Positions 44,294 through 54,510 of a stretch of DNA of 64,000 bases are shown here, one piece after another. The first letter of the stretch is position 1; every line of letters starts with the position of its first letter. The notes beneath the pieces were generated by a model that was given only the letters and a program-made list of their open reading frames with translations, was not told the origin of the DNA and made no database searches. A program made the position numbers and the translations under genes. Source of the DNA: Saprospiraceae bacterium (GTDB lineage: Bacteria; Bacteroidota; Bacteroidia; Chitinophagales; Saprospiraceae); NCBI GenBank assembly GCA_028285085.1, contig JANQQI010000073.1:1-64000 (forward strand). The letters run 5' to 3'.

Positions 44294-46792
44294 ATGTCAA
44301 TGAGTACTATCATCAAAAAAGGCTTTCCACACCTAATTGCCGTTTCTATTTTTCTGATTTTGAGCGCCGTGTATTTTTCACCTCAGATCGAAGGGAAAAG
44401 ATTATCATCTTATGATGAGGTTTCAGCCTATGCTAACCTAAAGGAGATTTTAGATCATAAAGAGGCGACTGGAGAAACGACCATGTGGACCAATGCATTG
44501 TTTAGTGGAATGCCGGCCTACCAGATCAATTCGGCGCAGCCAAGTAATATGACCAAGTATTTCGAAAAGCTATCGCGCGGGTTTATTGCGCGCCCCATTG
44601 GGTTGTTTTTCGCGGCTATGCTGGTATTTTACGTGATGTTGGTACTCATGAAGGTGAATCCCTGGCTGAGTATTATTGGCGCCCTTGCCTTTGGTTTAAC
44701 GACAAATAACTATGTACTTTTTGGAGCTGGTCACGTCACGAAAGTGAAAGCCATTATCCATTTGGGACTCGTTGCGGCGGGTGTAGTCATGGCTTTTCGA
44801 AAACAATACTTGATGGGCGGACTGGTCTTCGCACTCGGGTTGTCGCTGGAATTATTGGCCAACCATATCCAGATGACCTATTATTTCTTTCTGACATTGG
44901 GATTGTATGGGCTAATTGAGCTGGTGCGACACATCATGAATAAAGATTTTGCTTCCTACGGTAAAGCAGTTCTATATCTGTTAATCGGTGGGATGTTGGC
45001 TATTGGTGCCAGTGCTTCTAAGCTTTGGACCACTTATGAATACGGAAAGGACACGATGCGGGGTGATCCCATTTTGGCAGTTGATGAAAACGTCCAGCGA
45101 ACCAGTAGTAATACGTCAGGCTTGGAATACGGTTATGCCACTCGATGGAGTAATGGCTACATGGATTTAGTCGCTGGATTCATTCCAGGTGTTGTTGGTG
45201 GTGGTGGAGTGACCTACTGGGGAGCTAATGATGATGGTACGGCCGGACCTGCATATTACGGAGCGGTCGTTTTTCTGTTGTTTATATTTGGATTATTAAT
45301 TGTAAAAGGACCGATCAAATGGTGGCTTGGTGGAGGTGTGCTTTTAATATCGCTCATCTCGATGGGGAAGAATATGGATTGGTTATACCACACGCTTTAC
45401 GAGTATTTTCCACTGTTCAATAAATTTCGGACGCCTAACTCAGCGCTGAGTGTGGTTGCCTTTATGGTGCCTATTTTAGGCATATTAGCAGTTAACGATT
45501 TGATAAAAGGTAAGGTGAGCAAGGAAGAAGCAATCCGGGCGCTATACATCGCCGGAGGTGTGCTGCTGGCTTTCTGTCTGTTTTATGCTTTAATGGGTGG
45601 TTCCTACTTTGACTTTACTTATTTAAAAGATGAGGCCTTTAATCAGAACTACGGTCGAAATAACCCCAGCTTCTTGCGTAATCTGAGAGCTCAACGTGCG
45701 ACTATGATGGCCGAAGATGCGTGGCGTTCTTTAGCCTTAGTTTTGGCCGGAGGTGCTTTATTGTGGTTCTATCTCAAAGGCCGATTGAATCAAACCATCC
45801 TCTTGGCTGGCTTAGGGGTATTGATCGTTGGGGACTTATGGACGGTGAATCAGGACTACCTCAGTAAAGACAGCTTCATCGATAAGCGCCAATACAATAA
45901 TGCTAGCGCGCCACGTGAAGTAGATTCCAGAATATTGGAGGATAAGGACCCACATTATCGCGTGCTGGATTTAAGTAAAGGCATAAGCAATGCTGTCAAT
46001 TCGGCGATACCATCCTACCATCACAAAAACATTGGTGGTTATCATCCTGCGAAATTGCAGCGCTATCAGGATATGCTGGATCGACATGTTTTGCCTGAAT
46101 GCCAGCAACTCCTTACCCAATTGCCGCAAGCGAGCGGTATCTCCGCTGCCTCGGAATTTCTCCGCAGCACTCGCGCCTTGAATATGCTCAACATGAAGTA
46201 TTTGATCGTTAGCGATCAGCAGTTCATCCCGAATCCTTATCGCTTGGGTAATGCTTGGTTTGTGGATCGCTATCAAATGGTCAATACACCCAATGAAGAG
46301 ATCGATAACGTTCGTAATATCAATCCGGGAGAAGTGGCCGTTGTCAACCAAGAATTTGCGGATCAGCTCTCAGGTTTGAACATTCAAAAAGGCGGCTCAA
46401 TCCAATTGACAAAATACGCTCCCAATCATATTACCTATACTTCAAACGCCAATTCGGAGCAACTTGCGCTGTTCTCGGAAGTATGGTACGGCCCGGATAA
46501 AGGTTGGAAAGCCTATGTCGATAACCAACCGGTAGACCACATCCGCGCGAATTACATCTTACGTGGATTGCGCATTCCAGCCGGACAGCATACCATTGAA
46601 TTCAAGTTTGAACCTAGTAGTTATTACACCGGGGAGACCATCTCATTGTTGAGTTCTCTGTTGATTATTTTTAGTATCTTAGGATATGTTGGTTATCAAT
46701 TTTATCAAAATAAGAATGTTCCTCCAGCTAAGTCTAAGCTTAAAATAGCGGATGTACCTAAGCCAACGCGTTCGAAGAAACGGAAGAAGTAG
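44294..46792 (+). CDS. YfhO-family multi-pass membrane protein
   Basis: 832 residues (ATG 44294 or 44300). Many hydrophobic segments run through residues ~10-550 (for example FPHLIAVSIFLILSAVYFSPQ, LFFAAMLVFYVMLVLMKVNPW, AVVFLLFIFGLLIVK). The charged loop near residue 60 has LFSGMPAYQI. A soluble C-terminal domain (~570-800) ends in FKFEPSSYYTGETISLLSSLLI. This matches the YfhO family, related to GT-C-type glycosyltransferases; YfhO in Bacillus is needed for glycosylation of lipoteichoic acid. In Bacteroidota the role is unknown. It has its own promoter and is followed after 34 bases by the second giant adhesin gene. Confidence 0.85.
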   Translation: MSMSTIIKKGFPHLIAVSIFLILSAVYFSPQIEGKRLSSYDEVSAYANLKEILDHKEATGETTMWTNALFSGMPAYQINSAQPSNMTKYFEKLSRGFIARPIGLFFAAMLVFYVMLVLMKVNPWLSIIGALAFGLTTNNYVLFGAGHVTKVKAIIHLGLVAAGVVMAFRKQYLMGGLVFALGLSLELLANHIQMTYYFFLTLGLYGLIELVRHIMNKDFASYGKAVLYLLIGGMLAIGASASKLWTTYEYGKDTMRGDPILAVDENVQRTSSNTSGLEYGYATRWSNGYMDLVAGFIPGVVGGGGVTYWGANDDGTAGPAYYGAVVFLLFIFGLLIVKGPIKWWLGGGVLLISLISMGKNMDWLYHTLYEYFPLFNKFRTPNSALSVVAFMVPILGILAVNDLIKGKVSKEEAIRALYIAGGVLLAFCLFYALMGGSYFDFTYLKDEAFNQNYGRNNPSFLRNLRAQRATMMAEDAWRSLALVLAGGALLWFYLKGRLNQTILLAGLGVLIVGDLWTVNQDYLSKDSFIDKRQYNNASAPREVDSRILEDKDPHYRVLDLSKGISNAVNSAIPSYHHKNIGGYHPAKLQRYQDMLDRHVLPECQQLLTQLPQASGISAASEFLRSTRALNMLNMKYLIVSDQQFIPNPYRLGNAWFVDRYQMVNTPNEEIDNVRNINPGEVAVVNQEFADQLSGLNIQKGGSIQLTKYAPNHITYTSNANSEQLALFSEVWYGPDKGWKAYVDNQPVDHIRANYILRGLRIPAGQHTIEFKFEPSSYYTGETISLLSSLLIIFSILGYVGYQFYQNKNVPPAKSKLKIADVPKPTRSKKRKK

Positions 46793-46826
46793 ATGGGGTG
46801 AGGACGTTTAAAATTTTAATAAAGTT

Positions 46827-49800
46827 ATGAAATTCAAAAACCACCAAAGCTTATTTACAGTAGCTACGATGGTCTTAATTTGGACCATTTGGGGAGCCAT
46901 AAAGTCAGATCCCCCTTCTGATATTCATGAAGCAAACCCGTCTAGTGTAACTCGTGGTGCCTATTGCGCATCTGATCTGGCTAATCAAAAGTGGCTGGCA
47001 CGGCACCCTGCATTACAACGCCGAGCTGAAATAATTGAATCTAACCTATATCAATCTCTCTCAAACGGAGGTGCAAATACACGGACCTTACCTAGTTACA
47101 CTTTACCCGTTGTTGTGCACATTATTCACGATAATGGTTCTGAGAATATCTCCGATGCACAAATTTTTCAAGGCATTGACGATCTGAATGCTTCATTTAG
47201 TAATTCAGGATACTATGATCAAGGTACGGGGGTGGATACCGATATTCAGTTTTGCTTAGCGCAAAGAGATCCTGACGGAAATACGACCAATGGGATTACT
47301 CGTGATGTATCTGCATTGACCGAGATGAATTTGGAATCTGATGATATTGCACTCAAGGATATCAATCGTTGGGCGCCATTGGATTATATTAATATTTGGG
47401 TCGTTCGGGAAATATGTAGTTTAAGCTCCGGCTGTGGTGTTGCGGGTTATGCGTATTTTCCGTCTTCTCACGGTGGAGCTAATGATGGCATCGTGGTTGA
47501 GGCCAATTGGTTTGGAAGTTCAAACGCCAACTCTGCTGTGATTACCCATGAGATGGGACATTATTTGGGATTGTACCATACCTTCCAGGGTGGCTGTGGC
47601 AATGATGATTGTCTGCTCGATGGTGATCGTGTGTGCGATACGCCCCCAGATCAATCTACAGCTCCAGTACCTTGTGCAGCTACTGCCAATTCCTGTTCAA
47701 CGGATGTAAATGCTGCTGATCCTAATAATCCTTTTTTGACGGATCAGAACGACATGTTCTGGAATTATATGGACTATGGTGATTTCGACTGTTATTCAGC
47801 TTTTACCGCAGGACAGACGGCTCGGATGTCTTTTTCTATCGACAATGTAAGAAGTAGTTTGTTGGAATCTCAAGCGTGCCAACCCGCATGCATGAGCCCC
47901 ATTACGGCTTCATTTAACGTCGATTTAGACCCAGTGGAAATAGGAAATACGGTCAATTTTACCAATACCGGTACCGGTGTGTTGAACAGCGAGTGGTTGA
48001 TCGATGGGGTATCATTTGCTTCTACAACCAATACCTCTTATACCTTTAACAGTGAGGGAAGTTATGTTATTACTTTAGAAGTTGATAATGCCGATCCTAA
48101 TTGCTTCGCAACTTTTTCCGATACTATTGAAGTGCTTTGCCCAGTTGTCGCTGACTTTACCGCCAGCGCGACTATCGTTCCTATAAATGAAGTCGTTACA
48201 TTTTCAAATAATTCGGTCAATGCAGGGACCTATGAGTGGTTTGTAGATGGCGTCAGCCAAGGTAACACGACAGACTTTTCGTTAAGCCTGACCAATCCAG
48301 CTGTTGTTCAAGTTTGCCTTGAGACAACGGGAGCGCTTTGCGCCGACACACACTGCCAATTCATAAGCATCATTCCTGACGGGACGGCGAATTGTGAAGA
48401 TACTTACGTTTCGACCTTTGGAGATCCACAAACCAGTGAAGGCGCTAATGTTATTTATCCCGCTCCGGACGGTGATTTCTTCATCGGCGGAAATCGAGCG
48501 GATAGTGCGTTGATCATGAAAGTTACGCCATTAGGCCAGGTGATTTGGGCGCGGACGTTTAAACTCACCAATCTCGACGAAGAAATTTATGACTTAATCG
48601 TGGATTCGGATGGGAATTTGGTGGCCACAGGTTTTGGCCTGAACGGTAGTGATTATGATTGTTTTGCTTTTAAATATGATTATCAAAACGATGATGTATT
48701 GTGGGGAAGAGTGATGCTCAGTCCTAACCAGTCTTCCTGGCGTTTGGTAGTGGAAAAGGCGGCGGGAAGTGATTATATTTTTATGGGACAATCCCAACCA
48801 AACGGAAGTCCGGGACAAGGATGTGATGCTTTTGCCATTGAGTTAGATCGAAATGATGGAACGGTACACTGGATGCAGAATTATCATTTGGGGAGTTGTG
48901 AAACTTTTCAAGGGGTATACGTCGATGGTAATACCATGCTGACTGCTGGTCGATTTAATTTTGCTGGTGGTGGGCAAAATCGATTTAGAGCTAGTCTTTC
49001 ACGACTTGATTTATCAGGTCAATTATTGTGGTCTAGATTATATATCGTGCCGGTTAATACAGATGCCAGATTGTATTCAAGTAGTGTGATTGTTGACGAG
49101 GATCAAATTATTACCGCTGGTTATGGTGATTTTAATGGTATTAGTACTTCTGATGTTGATATATACTTATATGCTACCGATCCCGACGGAAATATGGCTT
49201 GGACCCAAAGCTATAACATTGCAGGAGTAACTTCTGAGAATACAAGAGATTTGATTAATCTTCCCGATGGCTATTTAATCCAGGGGTTTTTAAATCAAGG
49301 AGACCGGGATCTTTTCTTAATCAAAACGGATAAACAAGGGGTAGCCCAATGGGCCAAATCCTATGGTACAAATCAGAATGATTTAGGTTTTAGTGTGATT
49401 ACCTCTGGAGAATCTATTTACCTCGTTGGAACTGGAAATGCAGGTTTGCCGGATGAAGATATTCTATTTTATCGTTTGAATGAGAATGGGGATTTGACCG
49501 GAGAATGTCAAGGCGAAATTAATGAATTACAACTGACTCAGTCGTTAATTAATAACCCCTACGATGGTGAACATCCTTTAGTTGAATGGGATCCATCATT
49601 CACGACCAGTGCAACACTAAATCTTGCGGGACAACTGACTAGCGTGGGCAGTCAGTTTCTCTGCAACGAGCAAAGCTGCTTGGAGATTTGCGATAATGGA
49701 ATTGATGATGATGGAGACCTTTTAGTTGATTATTTTGATCCAGACTGCCCTTGTCAGGATACGATGTACTGTGGTTCGCCCTTTTATAACATCTGTACGC

Positions 49801-52800
49801 CTGAATGTGAAGTGGATGTCCCCATTGCCACATTTGATCAGGAAGTGATTTGGTCAAGGCAAAATATTCGAATTGCTAATGGGCAGATCGTCGCGGATAT
49901 CAACGGAGATTGCACTCCCGATGTGATTGCCGTTAATACCTCTGGGACACTCATCGAAGTATTGAACAGTGCAAATGGGAATCAGTTATTTGCCGCACCC
50001 GCTAATGTGGCCAGTGTCTATACCCAACTAGCAGCCGGGGATGTAGATAATGATGGTCAGGCCGAAATATTTGTTGTTGCCAGTAGTGGTGGTAATCGAT
50101 TGATTCGATTTGATTATGATGACGGAACAAATAGCCTTGTGCAAACTTGGGCATCTTCTAGCACGATTTTTAGCACTTCGGCCGTACCCGCCGCGAATTT
50201 TTCACCAAGCCTGGCGGATGTAGATTTCAACGGACAGCCCGAAATAATTGTGGGTAATCAAATTTTCAATAGCCAAACCGGATTAGAATTAGTCAATGGT
50301 GGCCTAAATAATCAGGGTACCTTTCCCTTGGGGTCATCAAATTTCATGACTTCAACGACTGTCGCTGCGGACGTCCTTGGGGATGAAACTTGTGTATTTT
50401 GTCAAGGCTTAGAGTTAGTTGCCGGGGGGCAGGTGTATACGATTAATATTGCTTCGTATACCAATCCCGGGCTAAATGATATGACGGTGGTTCGATCTTA
50501 TAGCTTACCTGGTTCAAATCAAACGGACGGTGCTACGCGCTTAGTAGATTTCGATCGTGACGGTGATTTGGATGTAGTCGTAACCGCCACCCTTTCTGCG
50601 ACCAATAATGCCAGGTTATTCGTCTGGGATATTGCTTCTGAGACCCTGTTGGGTAATGTCGTTGATTTTTTACCTAATCCGAATAATAATGAACGGATTG
50701 GCGCCGCAGCGATCGGAGATGTAGATAATGATGGTTGGGCAGAGATCATCGTAGCTACAAGTTTTAACTTCAATATTGTAGAGGATTATCAAGCCGGGGG
50801 TGGCACCAACTGGGGGGCGAATCCGGCCACTACCATCAAAGCAACGATTTCGACTACTGATCAATCCGGTGCTACCGGAGCAACTGTTTTTGATTTAAAT
50901 GGAGATGGCGCCGTTGAAATTATTTATCGTGATGAGCAAAATCTCAGAGTATTTGATGGCGATTTAAACGTCATCTCTTCTATATCCTGTACATCGGGTA
51001 CCGCTACGGAGTATCCTGTCGTTGCGGATGTTAACGGTGATAATGAAACAGAATTTTTGTGTGGTTGTAATAATATAGGTCTTACTACTTTCCGATCTGC
51101 TAATCTGCCTTGGGTCAGAGCCAGAAAAATCTGGAACCAATACAATTATTTCGTTTCCAATGTACTCGATAACGGCGCAATTCCCATTCAACAACAAAAT
51201 CCACATTTGGTAGGGGATGGGGTGATTATGAATGCGTTCTTGTTGCAACAGCCTATTTTGGATGATAGCGGAACACCAATCAATCCGGCACCGGACGCAG
51301 TGGTGGCAATTGACAGTGCTGCTTGTGCTGAAGATTTGATTAATGTTTGGGGTACGATTTGTAATGCTGGAGATTTTCCGTTGACCGCTTCCACTCCGGT
51401 AACTGTTTATTTAGGTGATCCCACAGTGATACCAAATCCAGAAATAGTAGAAACTTTTCCTTTGGGGACCCAACTAGAGGAGGACAGTTGCTTAAATATT
51501 AGCTACTCGATTCCTTTTGCAATCAATCAGCCCATATTTTTTGTAGTGAATGATAATGGACAAGGACCATTTCCATTTGATTTACTCACCGATTTTCCAC
51601 TGACCGAAATCGGAGAATGCGACTATTCAAATAACATTGCCAATACACAAGTAGATGGTGATATTCCACCTCCGTTAGACCTCGGGCCAGATATTTTGAT
51701 TTGTGATAATGGCGTATTTGAGCTAGATGCCGGTGCCGGATTTGACAATTATTTATGGCAAGATGGTACCATGGAATCCACGTATTTGGCCTGGGCACCT
51801 GGAAGCTATTGGGTGAGTGCCTGGAATGATTGCGGTCCAATTCAAACCGATACCATTCAAATTATCGTTGATGAAACTACAGTTATTGACTTGGTTGCCG
51901 ACACCGTCTTGTGTGGCGGGGGCTCTGTCACCTTAACGGTAGAAGGCTTTGATGATTATCAATGGTTCCCGTCCGTTGATATTGATTGTACTAATTGCGC
52001 GACGGTTACCATTACACCAAGTGTTAGCCAAGTCTATACCGTTGTAGGAAGTACCAGTCTAGGTTGTATCAGTGTTGATTCCGTTGCGGTGATTGTAGCG
52101 GAGCCTTTCTACACAGAACTAGATACCACGATTTGTGATGGCGACATCTTTATCTTCAACGGAGAATCTTTGGAGACCAATACCTCTACACTATTTACCT
52201 TTACGACGGCTGAAGGTTGTGATTCCTCTATATTAGTTAATGTTAATTCAAACGGTTCTATGGGATCGTTTGAAACCATTGATACAGCTATTTGCAGTGG
52301 AACGTCCGTAATAATTGATGGGGTAACCATTCCCGCCGATAGTACACATGTTTTTGAGTACATGGCTCAAAATGGTTGTGACTCTATCATACAGGTTGCC
52401 GTATCCGCTTTGGACACATTCTATCAAGAAAGTAATAGCTTCATTTGTGAAGGGGAAAGTATCATCATTTTTGGAAATGAAGTAAGTACTCCTGGTACCT
52501 ATAGCATGACCTTTACCGCAGATAATGGTTGCGACTCAACGGAGGTGATTCAGTTAACGGTATTTGATATGCCACAGATTGAATTTATAACACTTCCAAG
52601 TTGTCCTAATGACTCTACTGGGAGTATTACGGCCACCGTTACCGGAGGGACAGGTACAATTATTTATGATTGGAATGTTAATGTAGGAAACGTCAATCAA
52701 CTGGAGAATTTACCCTCTGGGGATTATGCGTTGACCGTTACAGATGGTAATAATTGTAGTGCAACAGCTACTGTTACGATCGTGGATATCAATGATCAAG

Positions 52801-53558
52801 TCCTTCAGGGCATCAGTACACCGGTAAGTTGCTTTGGCTTTGATGACGGTGTTTATCAAATTGATTCTAGCTTTAACGGTTATTTATTTAGCCTTGATGG
52901 TGAATTTTATCAGGGATCTCTGATCTTTGATGGCTTGGCCGCTGGTACCTATGATTTATATCTTCAAGATGAAATTAATGACTGCGAATTTATTCAAAGC
53001 TTTACGATTGAGAGTCCTCCTGAGCTATTGGTGTCTTTGCCGGAAGATACAGTTCTAGTTTTAGGATGTCCAATCGAGCTACAATCGATAGTCAATCGTA
53101 GTGATTCAATCATTTATAGCTGGTCACCTTCATTATATCTGGATTGTATTGATTGTCCTGCTCCAATAGCACTCCCTGAAAATGACATTCTATACAATTT
53201 GGTCGTGTCAGATACGAATGGATGTATAGCACAGGACGAAATATTTATCGATATTGATAAGTTGCGTCGGGTATTCATTCCAAATGTATTCACGCCCAAT
53301 GGAGACGGTGAAAATGATATTCTAACCGTCTTTGCTGGAAAAGATGTAGAGTTAGTGCTTGAATTTAACATCTTTGATCGCTGGGGAGAGCAGGTATTTG
53401 GAGCAAATAACTTTTTACCCAATGATCTTACTTTTGGTTGGGATGGCTATTTCAAAGGCAAACCTATGAACCCCGGCGTTTTTGTCTATATGGCCAGAGT
53501 TCAGTTCCTTGATGGAGAGACGAGCTTACTTAGCGGAACCATTACCTTAATCAAGTAA
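46827..53558 (+). CDS. Giant secreted M43 metalloprotease/adhesin, T9SS type B (gliding-motility C-terminus)
   Basis: 2,243 residues with a short hydrophobic start (MKFKNHQSLFTVATMVLIW). M43 protease: HEMGHYLGLYH near residue 241, Met-turn NYMDYGDFDC near 313. Then PKD-like domains (~370-530), a delta-60/propeller-like region (~540-890), an ICDNGIDDDGDLLVD motif near 954, and seven VCBS/FG-GAP calcium loops (~1022-1410, such as DVDNDGQAEI and DVNGDNETEF), consistent with a seven-bladed propeller. Then a CARDB-like segment (~1490-1640), three modules ending GCDS (~1800-1910) and SprB-like units (~1920-2080). The end has VFIPNVFTPNGDGEND (~2149) and FDRWGEQVF, the gliding-motility-associated C-terminal domain used by T9SS type B cargo. 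Probably surface-exposed. It ends 16 bases from the convergent pse operon. Confidence 0.88.
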   Translation: MKFKNHQSLFTVATMVLIWTIWGAIKSDPPSDIHEANPSSVTRGAYCASDLANQKWLARHPALQRRAEIIESNLYQSLSNGGANTRTLPSYTLPVVVHIIHDNGSENISDAQIFQGIDDLNASFSNSGYYDQGTGVDTDIQFCLAQRDPDGNTTNGITRDVSALTEMNLESDDIALKDINRWAPLDYINIWVVREICSLSSGCGVAGYAYFPSSHGGANDGIVVEANWFGSSNANSAVITHEMGHYLGLYHTFQGGCGNDDCLLDGDRVCDTPPDQSTAPVPCAATANSCSTDVNAADPNNPFLTDQNDMFWNYMDYGDFDCYSAFTAGQTARMSFSIDNVRSSLLESQACQPACMSPITASFNVDLDPVEIGNTVNFTNTGTGVLNSEWLIDGVSFASTTNTSYTFNSEGSYVITLEVDNADPNCFATFSDTIEVLCPVVADFTASATIVPINEVVTFSNNSVNAGTYEWFVDGVSQGNTTDFSLSLTNPAVVQVCLETTGALCADTHCQFISIIPDGTANCEDTYVSTFGDPQTSEGANVIYPAPDGDFFIGGNRADSALIMKVTPLGQVIWARTFKLTNLDEEIYDLIVDSDGNLVATGFGLNGSDYDCFAFKYDYQNDDVLWGRVMLSPNQSSWRLVVEKAAGSDYIFMGQSQPNGSPGQGCDAFAIELDRNDGTVHWMQNYHLGSCETFQGVYVDGNTMLTAGRFNFAGGGQNRFRASLSRLDLSGQLLWSRLYIVPVNTDARLYSSSVIVDEDQIITAGYGDFNGISTSDVDIYLYATDPDGNMAWTQSYNIAGVTSENTRDLINLPDGYLIQGFLNQGDRDLFLIKTDKQGVAQWAKSYGTNQNDLGFSVITSGESIYLVGTGNAGLPDEDILFYRLNENGDLTGECQGEINELQLTQSLINNPYDGEHPLVEWDPSFTTSATLNLAGQLTSVGSQFLCNEQSCLEICDNGIDDDGDLLVDYFDPDCPCQDTMYCGSPFYNICTPECEVDVPIATFDQEVIWSRQNIRIANGQIVADINGDCTPDVIAVNTSGTLIEVLNSANGNQLFAAPANVASVYTQLAAGDVDNDGQAEIFVVASSGGNRLIRFDYDDGTNSLVQTWASSSTIFSTSAVPAANFSPSLADVDFNGQPEIIVGNQIFNSQTGLELVNGGLNNQGTFPLGSSNFMTSTTVAADVLGDETCVFCQGLELVAGGQVYTINIASYTNPGLNDMTVVRSYSLPGSNQTDGATRLVDFDRDGDLDVVVTATLSATNNARLFVWDIASETLLGNVVDFLPNPNNNERIGAAAIGDVDNDGWAEIIVATSFNFNIVEDYQAGGGTNWGANPATTIKATISTTDQSGATGATVFDLNGDGAVEIIYRDEQNLRVFDGDLNVISSISCTSGTATEYPVVADVNGDNETEFLCGCNNIGLTTFRSANLPWVRARKIWNQYNYFVSNVLDNGAIPIQQQNPHLVGDGVIMNAFLLQQPILDDSGTPINPAPDAVVAIDSAACAEDLINVWGTICNAGDFPLTASTPVTVYLGDPTVIPNPEIVETFPLGTQLEEDSCLNISYSIPFAINQPIFFVVNDNGQGPFPFDLLTDFPLTEIGECDYSNNIANTQVDGDIPPPLDLGPDILICDNGVFELDAGAGFDNYLWQDGTMESTYLAWAPGSYWVSAWNDCGPIQTDTIQIIVDETTVIDLVADTVLCGGGSVTLTVEGFDDYQWFPSVDIDCTNCATVTITPSVSQVYTVVGSTSLGCISVDSVAVIVAEPFYTELDTTICDGDIFIFNGESLETNTSTLFTFTTAEGCDSSILVNVNSNGSMGSFETIDTAICSGTSVIIDGVTIPADSTHVFEYMAQNGCDSIIQVAVSALDTFYQESNSFICEGESIIIFGNEVSTPGTYSMTFTADNGCDSTEVIQLTVFDMPQIEFITLPSCPNDSTGSITATVTGGTGTIIYDWNVNVGNVNQLENLPSGDYALTVTDGNNCSATATVTIVDINDQVLQGISTPVSCFGFDDGVYQIDSSFNGYLFSLDGEFYQGSLIFDGLAAGTYDLYLQDEINDCEFIQSFTIESPPELLVSLPEDTVLVLGCPIELQSIVNRSDSIIYSWSPSLYLDCIDCPAPIALPENDILYNLVVSDTNGCIAQDEIFIDIDKLRRVFIPNVFTPNGDGENDILTVFAGKDVELVLEFNIFDRWGEQVFGANNFLPNDLTFGWDGYFKGKPMNPGVFVYMARVQFLDGETSLLSGTITLIK

Positions 53559-53574
53559 ACTTTATTTTAAACTT

Positions 53575-54492
53575 CTAATACGTCAATCGGCCCTTCACTT
53601 TTTTGAAATAGCGAATGGTATCCTTTGAAATGACCTTTCGGGGATGTATCCGCATTTTTTTTGGCAAACTCCAAGTAGATTTTAACCATACCCAGATGTT
53701 TCCTTTTGAATGGTAAAAGAAATAAATACTCCACATGATCCAGTGAGTGAAAACGTAGAAAACGGGCAAGTATTTATAGGCAATGATCATTTTGTTTTCG
53801 TATTGCCATTTGGCCATCATAAGATTACTGGCTCTTCCTTTGGGGCTTTTTTTGTGTAGCACAGTCACCTCTGATGTATAAAAAATACGAAAGCCGGCGT
53901 CAAGCGTCTTGTAAGCCAAATCGTATTCCTCATTAGCGTATTGGAAGGACTCAATGTAGTAGCCAACTTTATCAATGACTTCTTTTTTAATCACATGCCC
54001 ACATCCAATATAGTAAGTCGTTAAAAACTCTTTTAAGGATTGTCTTTCCTTATTCTTAGTTGAAATGAAATACTTTTTTGAATAATAATTTTGTTCTCTA
54101 AATGCGATAATTTTCACGTTATCAGTGCTCTCGAAGCGTTGAAAAATATCGATGGTTTTTTCAATGACATCTTTTTCAATAAAAACCGCATCATCATCAA
54201 TGAAGAGCATGGTTTCACCTTTGGCCATACGAATTCCAAGGTTCCGGCCTTTAGGGACTCCCAAATTATCATCCGCCAAATGATAACGGACTTGCTGGCG
54301 CCTATCCTCCGGCAGTTTTTCAATATAGTCTCGCACTAATTTGTAATCGACATCTGAATCATTATTTATGACAATAATTTCCTTTGTAATCCCCGACACT
54401 TCGTTGACGTGAAAAAGGATATTGTCAATGACATCGACAGTTTCTTCCGGTCGATTGTAGGTGATAATGATAAATGAAAATATCTGGGCCAT
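53575..54492 (-). CDS. Family 2 glycosyltransferase
   Basis: 305 residues. GT-A/GT2 domain: FSFIIITYNRPEETVDVI at the start, EIIVINNDSDVDY near 40, YHLADDNLGVPKGRNLGIRMA near 75, and the metal-binding ETMLFIDDDAVFIEKDV (D-D-D) near 97. The C-terminus is positively charged with a hydrophobic stretch (YVFTHWIMWSIYFFY, ~245), suggesting membrane association. It would transfer a sugar from a nucleotide donor to a glycan in the same pathway as the pse genes; it is the last gene of the operon, 18 bases after the DUF115 gene. Acceptor and donor unknown. Confidence 0.88.
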   Translation of the reverse strand: MAQIFSFIIITYNRPEETVDVIDNILFHVNEVSGITKEIIVINNDSDVDYKLVRDYIEKLPEDRRQQVRYHLADDNLGVPKGRNLGIRMAKGETMLFIDDDAVFIEKDVIEKTIDIFQRFESTDNVKIIAFREQNYYSKKYFISTKNKERQSLKEFLTTYYIGCGHVIKKEVIDKVGYYIESFQYANEEYDLAYKTLDAGFRIFYTSEVTVLHKKSPKGRASNLMMAKWQYENKMIIAYKYLPVFYVFTHWIMWSIYFFYHSKGNIWVWLKSTWSLPKKMRIHPRKVISKDTIRYFKKVKGRLTY

Positions 54493-54510
54493 ACCAATTG
54501 ATTTCTACGA

